NCBI GenBank assembly: GCA_030583925.1
Contig: CP129482.1
Location: 2,666,001-2,730,000, forward strand
Source of the DNA: Anaerolineales bacterium
GTDB lineage: Bacteria > Chloroflexota > Anaerolineae > Anaerolineales > Villigracilaceae
Direction of reading: 5' to 3'
Length of the DNA: 64,000 nt
The position numbers and the translations under genes are program-made. Position 1 is the stretch's first letter. Each line of letters begins with the position of its first letter. This document shows positions 1 through 7,563 of the stretch, in pieces. Below the pieces are notes generated by a model. It saw only the letters and a program-made list of their open reading frames with translations. It was not told the DNA's origin and searched no databases.

Positions 1-323
1 CCGTCTGTCACGGTGGGGAATGGCGCGACGAGCGCGTAGAGCCATGTAATTTTTGTTTCGTTTAAATTTGGATTCGATTCGACGAGTGGCGAGGCGTCGA
101 GGATGAATTTTTGGGGGGTTAGTTTTTGCGCTTGCTCGCGCAATGACGCGGGGACCGAAGCGCCGATGCGCGGTTCAAATGGCGCGGAGGCAACGGGCTC
201 GGGAGATGGAGGAGGTGTTGGGGTCGGAGTAGAGACTGGAGACTGGAGACTGGGTGTGGCTTGTGGCGCGCAGGAGGCGAGCAAGGTGAAAAGTATTAAC
301 AATGGCTGATAGATTTTTTTCAT
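1..323 (-). CDS. Putative lipoprotein, 3' end outside window
   Basis: The reading frame is open from the ATG at 323 to the window edge, giving about 107 residues. The start is a type II signal peptide: MKK, a hydrophobic stretch and a lipobox ending LLASC (Cys about residue 17). A Pro/Thr/Ser-rich linker follows, then a soluble region that runs off the window. Function is not recognisable from this part; many such proteins in Chloroflexota are solute-binding or surface lipoproteins. Part of the linker is encoded by the CTCCAGTCTCCAGTCTC minisatellite found elsewhere in the window, so the repeat has entered coding sequence in frame. The start and signal peptide are fairly sure, the function unknown. 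Confidence 0.7.
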   Translation of the reverse strand, partial: MKKIYQPLLILFTLLASCAPQATPSLQSPVSTPTPTPPPSPEPVASAPFEPRIGASVPASLREQAQKLTPQKFILDASPLVESNPNLNETKITWLYALVAPFPTVTD

Positions 324-353
324 AGCGGCGTGATTATACTCTTCTCCCTCACC

Positions 354-383
354 CCTAGCCCCTCTCCCGCTGGGAGAGGGGAA
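354..383. repeat. GC-rich hairpin repeat
   Basis: A 10-bp perfect inverted repeat (CCCCTCTCCC, 359-368, pairing with 372-381) lies between the lipoprotein start and the menC stop. A closely related hairpin occurs at 35566-35605, where it forms the end of a gene, so this is a dispersed palindromic repeat. There is no clear T-run, so a terminator role is uncertain. Confidence 0.6.
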
Positions 384-1493
384 TCATGCCTTGATCGTAA
401 TTTTCTCAAGTGAAAAATCTTTCAGCGCGGATGCGTCCATCGTCACGCCCAAGCCGGGGGCGATTGGGACGGTGATCGTGCTGTCGTCGTTCAATGTGAA
501 TCGCTCGTTCGTGATGTCGCGATGATAGTAACGATCGGAGGCGGAGATGTCGCCGGGGAGGATGAAGCCGGGGAGCGACGCCAAAGCCAAATTGGAGGCG
601 CGACCGATGCCCGTTTCGAGCATCCCGCCGCACCAGACGGGGACGTTTTGCGCGCGGCAATGATCGTGAATCGCAAGCGCCTGACTCAATCCGCCGACGC
701 GCGCGGGCTTGATGTTGATGATGCCGCACGCTTTCATTTCCAGCGCGTAGCGCGCATGGCGCGGCGAGACGACGCTTTCATCCAAACAGATCGGCGTTTT
801 GAATTCCGCTTGCAGAAGGCGATGATCCCAAATGTCGTCTTCGAACAACGGCTGTTCGATCAGCAACAAATTCAGGTCGTCAATTTTCTTCAACACCCGC
901 GCGGACTCGAGCGTGTACGCGGAGTTGGCGTCCACTTGCAAACGCAAATTGGGATAGGCGCTGCGAACCGCAAGGGTTTCGTCTACTTCGCGCCCGGGCT
1001 TGATCTTGATCTTGACGCGGCGATAGCCTTGACCTAAATACGACTCGACGGTTCTCACCAACGTTTCGGCTGACTCTTGAATCCCGATCGAGACTCCCAC
1101 TTCGACTCGGTCGCGCGTCCCGCCGAACATCTCTTTCAGCGACTTGCCGTCGCGCTTGCCGAGCAGATCCCACAACGCCATCTCGACGCCCGCTTTGGCG
1201 AGGTGATGTCCGCGTATCCGTTCGACGCGGGTTTGGAAGTCTGCCGCGTCTTTCACGTCTTGCCCGAGGATTAACGGCGCGATGAAGTCTTTGAGGATGT
1301 GCCACGCTGTGCCGGTCGTCTCGTAGTTGTAACCCGGCTCGCGCGAAGCGACGCACTCGCCGTAGCCAGTGAGTCCTTCGGCGTTTAATTCAATGAGGAT
1401 GCACTCGCGCACGGTCTCACGCCCGAACGAGGTTTCGAACGGTGCGACGAGCGGCATGGAGAGGTGGTGGAGGGTGAGGGAGGTGAGGTTCAT
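384..1493 (-). CDS. menC: o-Succinylbenzoate synthase / N-acylamino acid racemase (enolase superfamily)
   Basis: The 369-residue protein matches the MenC/NSAR branch of the enolase superfamily. The expected catalytic residues are visible: the KxK acid/base pair (K161, K163 in VKIKIKP), metal ligands D188 (VDAN), E213 (IEQP) and D238 (LDES), and the second lysine K262 (INIKPARVGG). The C-terminal barrel end GMLETGIGR...LPGDISASDRY is typical of the family. OSBS dehydrates SHCHC to o-succinylbenzoate in menaquinone synthesis, but many relatives also racemise N-acylamino acids and the two cannot be separated here. No other men genes are in the window. It is followed downstream by the lipoprotein gene on the same strand. 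Confidence 0.88.
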   Translation of the reverse strand: MNLTSLTLHHLSMPLVAPFETSFGRETVRECILIELNAEGLTGYGECVASREPGYNYETTGTAWHILKDFIAPLILGQDVKDAADFQTRVERIRGHHLAKAGVEMALWDLLGKRDGKSLKEMFGGTRDRVEVGVSIGIQESAETLVRTVESYLGQGYRRVKIKIKPGREVDETLAVRSAYPNLRLQVDANSAYTLESARVLKKIDDLNLLLIEQPLFEDDIWDHRLLQAEFKTPICLDESVVSPRHARYALEMKACGIINIKPARVGGLSQALAIHDHCRAQNVPVWCGGMLETGIGRASNLALASLPGFILPGDISASDRYYHRDITNERFTLNDDSTITVPIAPGLGVTMDASALKDFSLEKITIKA

Positions 1494-1496
1494 GGG

Positions 1497-1694
1497 GGAG
1501 TGGGGGGAGAGGATTGGAGGATTAGGGAATTGGAGGATTGGAGGATTGGAGAATTGGAGGATTGGAGACTGGAGACTGGAGAATTGGAGGATTGGAGACT
1601 GGAGACTGGAGACTGGGCAATTAGAGAATTGGAGAATTGGAGACTGGAGGCTGGGTAATTGGTGATTGGTAATTGGTAATTGGTAATTGAGTAA
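1497..1694. repeat. Minisatellite (GGAGACTGGAGAATTGG / GGTAATTGGTAATT)
   Basis: About 200 bases made almost only of irregular short units: GGAGACT, GGAGAATT, GGAGGATT and, at the end, TGGTAATTGGTAATT. The units are direct and imperfect, without spacers. The same vocabulary occurs at 225-252, 46295-46335, 55171-55345 and 56520-56630. It directly abuts the stop codon of the integron integrase. No gene is present. Confidence 0.9.
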
Positions 1695-2660
1695 TTAGGG
1701 GTCGAGGGGAGATTTGACGGCAAGTCCGCCGCGTTGTAGCACGTGAGTATAGATCATCGTTGTTTTCACATCCTTGTGTCCGAGGAGTTCTTGAATGGTG
1801 CGAATATCGTAGCCGTTTTGTAAAAGGTGGGTGGCGAAGGAATGACGGAAGGTGTGAGGCGAAACAGGTTTTTGAATACCAGTTTGTTTTGACGCGGCTC
1901 GGATCGCCTTTTGGAGAACGCTGGGATCCATATGATGCCGCATGGTCTTTTTGGTGGCAGGGTCTACCGAGAGGGCGGAGGCGGGAAAGAGGTATTGCCA
2001 GTTTAGTTCGCGAGAGGCATTGGGATATTTACGGGCAAGCGCGTAGGGCAGGTGAACTTCGCCAAATCCATCTCCCAGATCAGTTTGGTGGAGGCGTTGC
2101 ACGTTTTGCACCTGCTTTTCGAGGGGCGCGCGAAGCGCATCAGGGAGGACAGTGACGCGGTCATCCTCGCCTTTGCCGTCCCGAATCATGATCTGGCGGT
2201 TCCCGAAGTCAACGTCTTTGACGCGCAATCGCACGCATTCCATGAGGCGAAGACCAGAGCCGTAGAGAATTTTTGCCATGAGTTGCGGAACGCCGCTCAT
2301 TTTGCCAATGACTGCGAGCGCTTCGTTTTGGGTGAGGACAACGGGAAGAGTCTTGGATTTTTCGGCGCGAAGCAGTCCAGCAGGGAGTTCGATCGGTTTG
2401 TTGAGAACGTAACGGTAGAGGAAGAGGATGGCGCTGAGCGCTTGATTTTGGGTGGAGGCAGAAACGTTCTTTTCGACCGCCAAGTGAGTGATGAATGCTT
2501 GAATCTCTTCCGCGCCCATTTCCTTGGGGTGACGTTTGCCATGATGAAGGATGTAGCGTTTGATCCATTCGATATAGGTTTGTTCGGTGCGGTAGGAGTA
2601 ATGCTTGGTGCGGATGACATCAGAGACGAGTTGCAGGAGTTTCGGGGGTTGGGTTTGCAT
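1695..2660 (-). CDS. intI: Integron integrase (tyrosine recombinase)
   Basis: The 321-residue protein is a tyrosine recombinase: N-terminal SAM-like DNA-binding domain (about 1-95), then the catalytic domain with R138 (GSGLRLMEC), K163, H269 and R272 ([14 protein letters not shown]), H295 (ELLGHKD) and nucleophile Y304 (MIYTHV). About residues 203-226 ([20 protein letters not shown]) is the extra segment that separates integron integrases from XerC/XerD; it binds the extrahelical bases of folded attC. It is transcribed away from the cassette array, the classical integron layout, with attI and seven attC sites beyond its start. It should catalyse attI x attC and attC x attC recombination. All catalytic residues are present, so it is probably active. 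Confidence 0.96.
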   Translation of the reverse strand: MQTQPPKLLQLVSDVIRTKHYSYRTEQTYIEWIKRYILHHGKRHPKEMGAEEIQAFITHLAVEKNVSASTQNQALSAILFLYRYVLNKPIELPAGLLRAEKSKTLPVVLTQNEALAVIGKMSGVPQLMAKILYGSGLRLMECVRLRVKDVDFGNRQIMIRDGKGEDDRVTVLPDALRAPLEKQVQNVQRLHQTDLGDGFGEVHLPYALARKYPNASRELNWQYLFPASALSVDPATKKTMRHHMDPSVLQKAIRAASKQTGIQKPVSPHTFRHSFATHLLQNGYDIRTIQELLGHKDVKTTMIYTHVLQRGGLAVKSPLDP

Positions 2661-2663
2661 GTG

Positions 2664-2692
2664 TTGACCGTGACAAGGTGAGATTGTATAAT
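2664..2692 (+). promoter_or_regulatory. Cassette promoter Pc
   Basis: TTGACC (2664-2669), a 17-base spacer and a perfect TATAAT (2687-2692) read towards the cassettes from the gap between intI and attI, the position of Pc in classical integrons. The same promoter is conserved base for base in the second integron at 56723-56751, although the integrase there is lost. Confidence 0.85.
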
Positions 2693-2806
2693 CCGTTTAG
2701 TCGATTTTAACCTAATCCGCCTAAACGCCCAAACGATTTAGGAGATTAGGCGGACGTTTCCATCCAAAGGAATTTGGTGTTGCGTCCGCATAAACTCTAG
2801 TTGGGC
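2693..2806 (+). other. attI: attI recombination site
   Basis: The segment between Pc and the first cassette ends in GTTGGGC (2800-2806), a perfect GTTRRRY simple site with the crossover expected between G2800 and T2801. Inverted copies of TCCGCCTAA lie upstream (about 2716-2755) and may be integrase-binding arms. The segment is almost identical to 56752-56859 in front of the second array, and the identity stops at the crossover, as expected for a shared attI with different first cassettes. Confidence 0.85.
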
Positions 2807-2841
2807 GTTTTCTTCTCAAAACAATAAGGTAGCGTAAATCT

Positions 2842-3318
2842 ATGCCATTTTTCACAAAAACACTTCCAAACAAAAGCGTAGTCGGAATTACCAATTGTGA
2901 AATTGTTTTACCACTCGGCGCATTGGAAGGTTTAGATGACCAAGCAATAAGCACACTGGTTAGAGAACTAGCCAACGACCTTGAATTTATACAGGATTAC
3001 ATCGGGAGCGGTGAAATTGGTTTTGGCACAATTGAAGAAGCAAAGCAATATGTTATACGCCAACAACAAAAGAAAAGAACTCGTGAAGTCAAGCAAGAAA
3101 TAACTCAGCAAAGACGAAGGGAATTTGATTCCCGCCGCGCACAGTTAACCTTAATGTTGATTGAAAGAGAAGGCTATATTTGCAAGTTTCCTAATTGTGA
3201 TGTTCAAGAAGGATTAACAATTGACCATATTCTGCCCTTATCAAAAGGCGGTTCTGATAATCCAGAAAACTTGCAATTTCTTTGTCGAAAACACAATTCA
3301 GCAAAAGGCGACTCGTAA
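2842..3318 (+). CDS. HNH endonuclease family protein (integron cassette 1)
   Basis: The 158-residue product ends in a compact HNH motif (about residues 113-158): YICKFPNC, then LTIDHILPLSKGG, NPENLQFLCRKHN and AKG. The two Cys pairs form the zinc knuckle, and the DH pair with the final HN supplies the metal and catalytic residues. The first 80 residues are not recognised; residues 65-100 look helical and are rich in Lys, Arg and Gln. It is the first cassette, 36 bases from the attI crossover, so it is the one best placed for expression from Pc. Its AT-rich codon use differs from the chromosome, as expected for an acquired cassette. Possible roles are defence or DNA processing; the substrate is unknown. 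Confidence 0.85.
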   Translation: MPFFTKTLPNKSVVGITNCEIVLPLGALEGLDDQAISTLVRELANDLEFIQDYIGSGEIGFGTIEEAKQYVIRQQQKKRTREVKQEITQQRRREFDSRRAQLTLMLIEREGYICKFPNCDVQEGLTIDHILPLSKGGSDNPENLQFLCRKHNSAKGDS

Positions 3319-3439
3319 GAATTTAGATTCTGGCGAACAGCGCTTTTGTAGTTGCCAAAGATTGAGTTGTGTGTAAAAATTTCAACAGGTTTGTGGCGGT
3401 ATCTTTTTATACGGAGCGAGTCTTGCACAACACAAAAAC

Positions 3440-3569
3440 GCCCAACAAAGCGTGCACCTGACGCTGGGGATTCTGCGCAAATCTCAAGCAGTTTCTCACG
3501 CCTTAGCCTTTTTCTGGTTGGACGGCTTCGCCGTCCCCGCCCCAGCGCAGGTAACGCAAACCGTTGGGC
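3440..3569 (+). other. attC: attC1 recombination site
   Basis: The site starts with R'' GCCCAAC and ends with R' GTTGGGC (3563-3569), both perfect. The inner arms GCACCTGACGCTGGGG and CCCCAGCGCAGGTAACGC are nearly complementary, and the centre holds the hairpin GGACGGCTTCGCCGTCC. It is 130 bases long. Sites 2, 4, 5 and 7 share this architecture, so most cassettes in the array carry the same attC type. Confidence 0.93.
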
Positions 3570-3596
3570 AGTTCCTTGCAAAGGATAGTTATCAGT

Positions 3597-4250
3597 ATGC
3601 AAAAAAAGATACTCGGATTAATTTTATCTCTGATTATCCCTTCAATTTACGTTTTGTTTATCAGTCCGATTTTCATCAAGCCAAACGTGGACGAACAAGT
3701 TTCCGCCTTGATTGGCTTCGCCGTACTTTGGGGGCTGGCTTTTGGAATGTTGTTTTTCACACGAAGCATTGAAAAATTGCCATTGACAACGATTGGCTGG
3801 AAACAGATATCTTGGAGATGGATATTTACCGCTATTGGATTAGGTATTCTGTTATCACTATTAGTCCCTGTGTTCACATTGTTGGTTAACGCAGTTTTTC
3901 CGCCATCCGATACAGGAACGATAACGCAAGTCACATCGAATTTCTCTTGGTGGATATTGCTTTTGAGTGTACTCACCGCAGGCATAACCGAAGAGATTTT
4001 GTTTCGTGGTTATCCTCTGGAACGATTACATGAAATTACAGGGAATAAGTGGATAAGCGGGGTAATTAGCCTAATATTTTTTGTGGCTATTCATGCAACA
4101 GGATGGAATATTGCTCATATTATTGGTGTGGTCATTCCATTAGGAATTATCCTTACTGGTTTATACTTTTGGCAACGAAATTTATTATTCGTGATGATCG
4201 TTCATGTGGTCATAGATTTGCCTTTAGTTTTTATAGCACTGTTATCATAA
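3597..4250 (+). CDS. CPBP family intramembrane metalloprotease (cassette 2)
   Basis: The 217-residue protein has several hydrophobic segments and the CPBP (Abi/CAAX protease-like) signature: the EExxxR motif (TEEILFRG, E132, E133, R137), then H166 (FVAIHATGW) and H203 (IVHVVIDL). Family members are membrane proteases; some process CAAX-like or bacteriocin-related substrates, but the substrate here is unknown. The ATG at 3597 was chosen because AAAGGAT lies upstream; a TTG at 3564 lies inside the attC1 R' box and is unlikely. The gene fills its cassette and ends just before the attC2 R'' box at 4256. Confidence 0.88.
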   Translation: MQKKILGLILSLIIPSIYVLFISPIFIKPNVDEQVSALIGFAVLWGLAFGMLFFTRSIEKLPLTTIGWKQISWRWIFTAIGLGILLSLLVPVFTLLVNAVFPPSDTGTITQVTSNFSWWILLLSVLTAGITEEILFRGYPLERLHEITGNKWISGVISLIFFVAIHATGWNIAHIIGVVIPLGIILTGLYFWQRNLLFVMIVHVVIDLPLVFIALLS

Positions 4251-4282
4251 AAACTGCCCAACAAAGCGTTTCTCAGAAACAG

Positions 4283-5653
4283 CTAGGTCGGGACAAGTTG
4301 TAAGCCAAATTTGGCGGCTTTCTTCTTGAGATATTTGAGTTGCTGATCTTGGTAGTGGCGCTCATACTCAGCGGCGCTCAAAGGCTCATATTCCACTTTG
4401 TACTTCAACATGCGGTACACCACCCGTGCGATCAGATGGGCAGTGGCGACTGCCGCCTGCGCTGGTCCTAAGCGTGATTTTTGTCTGCGGTAATGCACGC
4501 CAAACATACAATCGGCGCGCATCACCGAACCCGCTGCCATGCGAAAGGCTTGCCCAGCCCGATTACGGGTCTTCAAGGTGCGGCTTTGCAGAACCTTCCC
4601 ACCCGAGATGTCGTTCTTGGGCGCCAGTCCCAGCCAAGAACAAAAGTGTTTTTCGTTTGGAAACTTTGACATATCCGTCCCCACTTCGATCACAATGGTC
4701 TGCGCCAGCGAAGCGCTCACCCCATGCACGGCGGTGAGATCCACGCCGCAGATGCGTTTCAGATGCTTGCGCACCTCCACCTCTTTCGGCGCATTCTTGC
4801 TGTGCGAGTGGCGTTTGTTGGATGGCAACGGCGAGAGTTCTTCATGTGCCCAATCAGGTCGAATTAATCCGTACGTTCGCTCGATCTCTGCATCACAGGC
4901 TTCGATTTGTTTTGTGTAGAAATCATATAACTCCAGCGCTTGCTTGAGGATAAACAAATGTTCCTCCCGCCAGGTGCCTGTGAGGGCTTTGGTGATCTCC
5001 GTTTCATCCTTCTTGCAACGATAGTTCCGCAACTGCGCCAGTTTGTATGGGTCGCGTTCTCCATCCACAATCGCTCGGATGATCGTCTGTCCTGTACTTC
5101 CCGTCACGTCGCTCAACGCTTGCGACAACTGGATGTTCATTTGCAACAACGCCTTTTGCATATGCAGAATGTGCGGCGAGCGATGCTGGATCAATTGCGC
5201 TCTGTGTCTGAGCAGCGTTCGCAAGGCAACCAAGTCCGCTTCGGGTCGAAACGAACTCTCCAGCAATCCATACGCATGCAGGGTTTGGATCCATTGACAG
5301 TCCAGCACATCACTCTTGCGTCCCGGCACTCTTCTCAATGATCGTGAACTGATGAGGTGACATCGAAACTCTTGTTGTTCGAGCTCCTCAAACAATGGAA
5401 TCCAGTACACACCTGTGCTTTCCATCGCAACGCTGGTTACACCATACTCTCGTAACCACTCCCCGATGGCTTTCAAATCCGCCGTGTAACTCCCGAAGGT
5501 ACGCACCAACTGAGCATCTTCTTTCCCCGTCACGCACACCACGATCTCGTGCGCTCCAATGTCCACACCAGCCGCATTCGGGTTCACCTTGCTCATTCCC
5601 ACCATCCTCCGCGCTTCCATGTCCCCCTCTTTGGGTTTGCTCAATTTGCTCAT
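4283..5653 (-). CDS. IS110-family transposase (DEDD-Ser recombinase), copy 1
   Basis: The 456-residue protein has the N-terminal RuvC-like DEDD domain (PF01548 type: D31 in GVDIGAHEI, E78 in AMESTGVYW, D115 and D118 in KSDVLDCQW). A helical linker with a charged section around 275-300 follows. The C-terminal Transposase_20 domain contains the catalytic serine S350 (GLAPKNDISGGKV). A strong AAAGGAGG ribosome site precedes the ATG, 7 bases away. IS110 enzymes of the studied type use an RNA encoded in the element to choose donor and target. Here the target is the attC of the integron. The only amino-acid difference from copy 2 is V377 against M377. Confidence 0.95.
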   Translation of the reverse strand: MSKLSKPKEGDMEARRMVGMSKVNPNAAGVDIGAHEIVVCVTGKEDAQLVRTFGSYTADLKAIGEWLREYGVTSVAMESTGVYWIPLFEELEQQEFRCHLISSRSLRRVPGRKSDVLDCQWIQTLHAYGLLESSFRPEADLVALRTLLRHRAQLIQHRSPHILHMQKALLQMNIQLSQALSDVTGSTGQTIIRAIVDGERDPYKLAQLRNYRCKKDETEITKALTGTWREEHLFILKQALELYDFYTKQIEACDAEIERTYGLIRPDWAHEELSPLPSNKRHSHSKNAPKEVEVRKHLKRICGVDLTAVHGVSASLAQTIVIEVGTDMSKFPNEKHFCSWLGLAPKNDISGGKVLQSRTLKTRNRAGQAFRMAAGSVMRADCMFGVHYRRQKSRLGPAQAAVATAHLIARVVYRMLKYKVEYEPLSAAEYERHYQDQQLKYLKKKAAKFGLQLVPT

Positions 5654-5908
5654 GGGATCCTCCTTTCCATCGCAAATGGACAGACCCGATCACTTATTTT
5701 TCATAGCTTTCTCATCGGGGTTGGCGCGCAAACCACAGACAGCGAGCGCACCACCACCAGTTGATGCATCATCGTGACCGGCAACCACGGTGCAGCCTCG
5801 GGATTTTTCTTCACCACTGCTAGATGTCCGGCTTCTTGTCTGCCCTTCGGGAGTATACTTGCCTTGCGTCTCTGTTTCTCCTGTGAAACATGAGCCGCTC
5901 ATGCAAAG
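5654..5908 (-). ncRNA. Candidate bridge RNA region of the IS110 element
   Basis: This 255-base non-coding stretch lies upstream of the transposase, inside the element. In characterised IS110-group elements this end encodes the bridge RNA with target- and donor-binding loops. It contains no plausible gene and is identical in both copies. The RNA call comes from family knowledge and position only; no fold was computed. Confidence 0.5.
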
Positions 5909-6059
5909 GTGCACCTGACGCTGGGGATTCTGCGCACATCCCAAGCATTTTTCTACGCCTTATCATTTTCCCAGTCGGACGGCTTCGCCGTCCCCGCCCC
6001 AGCGCAGGTAACGCGAACCGTTGGGCGCTGATAATGATCTATCAGGTTAAAATATTACG

Positions 6060-6581
6060 ATGAAACTCGATGAAATCAAGTTACTGTGTGAGTACAACGA
6101 CTGGGCAGACGCGCACCTCCTGGCAGCCTGTGCTCAGGTACGTCCAGAGCAATATACTGCTCCAGGCTCCTACGGGCGCGGAGGTTTACGCGCCACCATG
6201 GTCCACATTCTTGATAATATCTGGCAGCAGCGCATCACACTCCAAGGGTTTTACCAAGAACCTCTCGCAGACGAGGCTGCCTATGACGCAACCGAGCTTC
6301 ATGAAGATGATTTTCCGACACTCGCTATGCTCCACGAACGCTGGCTGGTAGAACAACAGGAGATGCGGGCTTATCTCGACACACTGACCGAAGAGAAGCT
6401 GAACGGCGCCATCCACTATGTCATTCCCGGCGCGAAGCGTGCGCGTATCGTGTGGCACATCCTGCTGGATCTCATCCTCCATGCCGCGCAGCACCGTAGT
6501 GAGGTCGCCGCGCTGTTGACTTCCTACGGTCAGTCGCCAGGCGACTTCGATTTCATCATGTTCATGAATCAGCGCACTTAA
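6060..6581 (+). CDS. DinB family protein (cassette 3)
   Basis: The 173-residue protein fits the DinB four-helix bundle. The metal-binding histidine triad is visible as H49 (TMVHILDN), H141 and H145 (ILHAAQHRSE). The C-terminal QSPGDFDFIMF, following a conserved LxxxG, is typical. Family members include thiol-dependent S-transferases (bacillithiol or mycothiol) and uncharacterised stress proteins; the substrate here is unknown. The gene follows the attC2 R' box by 33 bases. Codon use is GC-richer than in cassettes 1 and 2, which points to a different source genome. Confidence 0.85.
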   Translation: MKLDEIKLLCEYNDWADAHLLAACAQVRPEQYTAPGSYGRGGLRATMVHILDNIWQQRITLQGFYQEPLADEAAYDATELHEDDFPTLAMLHERWLVEQQEMRAYLDTLTEEKLNGAIHYVIPGAKRARIVWHILLDLILHAAQHRSEVAALLTSYGQSPGDFDFIMFMNQRT

Positions 6582-6648
6582 CTCGGCTGGGAGTTTTTCC
6601 CGTTTCGGCGGCGACACTCGTCCCTGCCACTAACGCGAGCGCTTAGGC
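6576..6648 (+). other. attC: Degenerate attC3 candidate
   Basis: ACTTAAC (6576-6582, a perfect R'') overlaps the dinB stop. CTTAGGC (6642-6648) lies where R' GTTAGGC would be expected, with its first G and T altered. Inner complementarity is weak. It is about 73 bases long and unlike the main attC type. The site may be decayed or of another class; it explains how the DinB and first GNAT cassettes are joined. Confidence 0.35.
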
Positions 6649-6679
6649 GTCTATCTTACAAAATGATAAAGGATAAAAA

Positions 6680-7336
6680 ATGAGCGATACATTCTTCGGA
6701 CCTTGGGAATTTCCCGATATTCATCAACTTGAAGGCAAGTATGTAACCATTCAATGCATCAATCCCGAGCGTGATATTGACGATCTATATTCGGTTTCGC
6801 ACGATCCAGCAGAATATCAAAGTCTATTTACTTTCATGTCTTTTGGACCATTCCCAGCCAAGCCTGATATGCTGGCATGGTTGACTGGGATTGCAGAGAG
6901 TCGAGACCCGCTTTATTACTCAGTCTTTGACAAATCGCATAATAAATATGTTGGCATGGCATCCCTGCTCAATATCGTTCCAACCCAAGGACGCGTCGAG
7001 ATTGGAAATATCTGGTATAGCCCGTTGGTCCAAAAAACGAGGGTCAATACGGAAGTCACTTATCTATTTCTAAAGACGCTCTTTCGAGATTATCGGTATA
7101 GACGCGTCGAGTGGAAATGTGACGATCATAATGTTCTCAGTAAACAAGCCGCCTTGCGGATGGGATTTTCGTACGAGGGTTTATTTCGGCAACATATGAT
7201 TATTAAGGGAAAAAATCGAGATACTGCCTGGTATGCTATGATTGATAAGGATTGGTCGCCTTTAGAAAAAAACTTTGAGGCTTATCTTTCTGGTAATGTG
7301 GATTCGCTTTCAAAACTAAATAACCAAAAGCAATAA
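6680..7336 (+). CDS. GNAT acetyltransferase, RimJ/RimL-like (cassette 4)
   Basis: The 218-residue protein resembles the Acetyltransf_3 (RimJ/RimL, ribosomal-protein N-acetyltransferase-like) group. YVGMASLLNIVPTQGRVEIG is the central strand pair, IWYSPLVQKTRVNTEVTYLF the acetyl-CoA-binding region, and RVEWKCDDHNVLSKQAALRMGF the conserved N...A...GF motif. The last 30 residues are extra. The substrate is unknown; related proteins modify protein N-termini, small amines or drugs. ATG at 6680 has AAAGGAT upstream. It lies between the degenerate attC3 and a clear attC4. Confidence 0.85.
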   Translation: MSDTFFGPWEFPDIHQLEGKYVTIQCINPERDIDDLYSVSHDPAEYQSLFTFMSFGPFPAKPDMLAWLTGIAESRDPLYYSVFDKSHNKYVGMASLLNIVPTQGRVEIGNIWYSPLVQKTRVNTEVTYLFLKTLFRDYRYRRVEWKCDDHNVLSKQAALRMGFSYEGLFRQHMIIKGKNRDTAWYAMIDKDWSPLEKNFEAYLSGNVDSLSKLNNQKQ

Positions 7337-7363
7337 TGTTTGCGCGTTGCATACGCAAGAACG

Positions 7364-7490
7364 CGCCAACGAATCGCTCCTGACGTTTGGGATTCTGCGC
7401 CAATCTCAAGCATTTTCCACGCCTCAGCATTTTTCTGGCTGGACGGCTTCGCCGTCCGCCCCCCAGCGCAGGTAACGCTTGCCGTTAGGG
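7364..7490 (+). other. attC: attC4 recombination site
   Basis: R'' is CGCCAAC (7364-7370, first base off consensus) and R' is GTTAGGG (7484-7490). The central hairpin GGACGGCTTCGCCGTCC and the arms CCTGACG and CCCCAGCGCAGGTAACGC are as in attC1. Confidence 0.85.
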
Positions 7491-7563
7491 AGCTTCGCCA
7501 GCATTTCCCGCCATATCTAACAAAGAAAAGTCAGACAATAACCAAGAAGGAGTAAAATAAAAC

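Larger units (their letters stand above)
4270..5908 (-). mobile_element. IS110-family insertion sequence, copy 1
   Basis: Comparison with copy 2 (57647-59284) and with intact attC1 sets the ends: about 1.64 kb, flanked by GT on both sides, with no long target duplication or terminal inverted repeats. This is typical of IS110. Short palindromes lie at each tip (GTTTCTCAGAAAC at the left, ATGAGCCGCTCAT at the right). The transposase has 13 non-coding bases on its 3' side and 255 on its 5' side. The two copies differ by one coding base (C or T at 4525 / 57901) and one T at the left junction, so transposition was recent. Confidence 0.93.
4256..6026 (+). other. attC: attC2, interrupted by an IS110-family element
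   Basis: The left part is R'' GCCCAAC plus AAAGCGT (4256-4269). The right part resumes at GTGCACCTGACGC and ends with R' GTTGGGC (5909-6026). Joining them over one GT restores AAAGCGTGCACCTGACGC, which is exactly the sequence of intact attC1. The element therefore inserted at this point and left a GT at each end. Confidence 0.9.

Noticed and set aside
1497..1694. Possible CRISPR array
   Set aside because: The units are short, irregular and adjacent. There are no unique spacers of constant length and no cas genes.
4270..5908. Assignment of the element to the IS1111 group
   Set aside because: IS1111-type elements have the long non-coding end after the transposase. Here it is before it, so IS110 group is preferred, though not proven.
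6680..7336. Naming this GNAT as a specific drug-resistance enzyme
   Set aside because: Only general GNAT motifs are visible. No residue pattern identifies a drug substrate.
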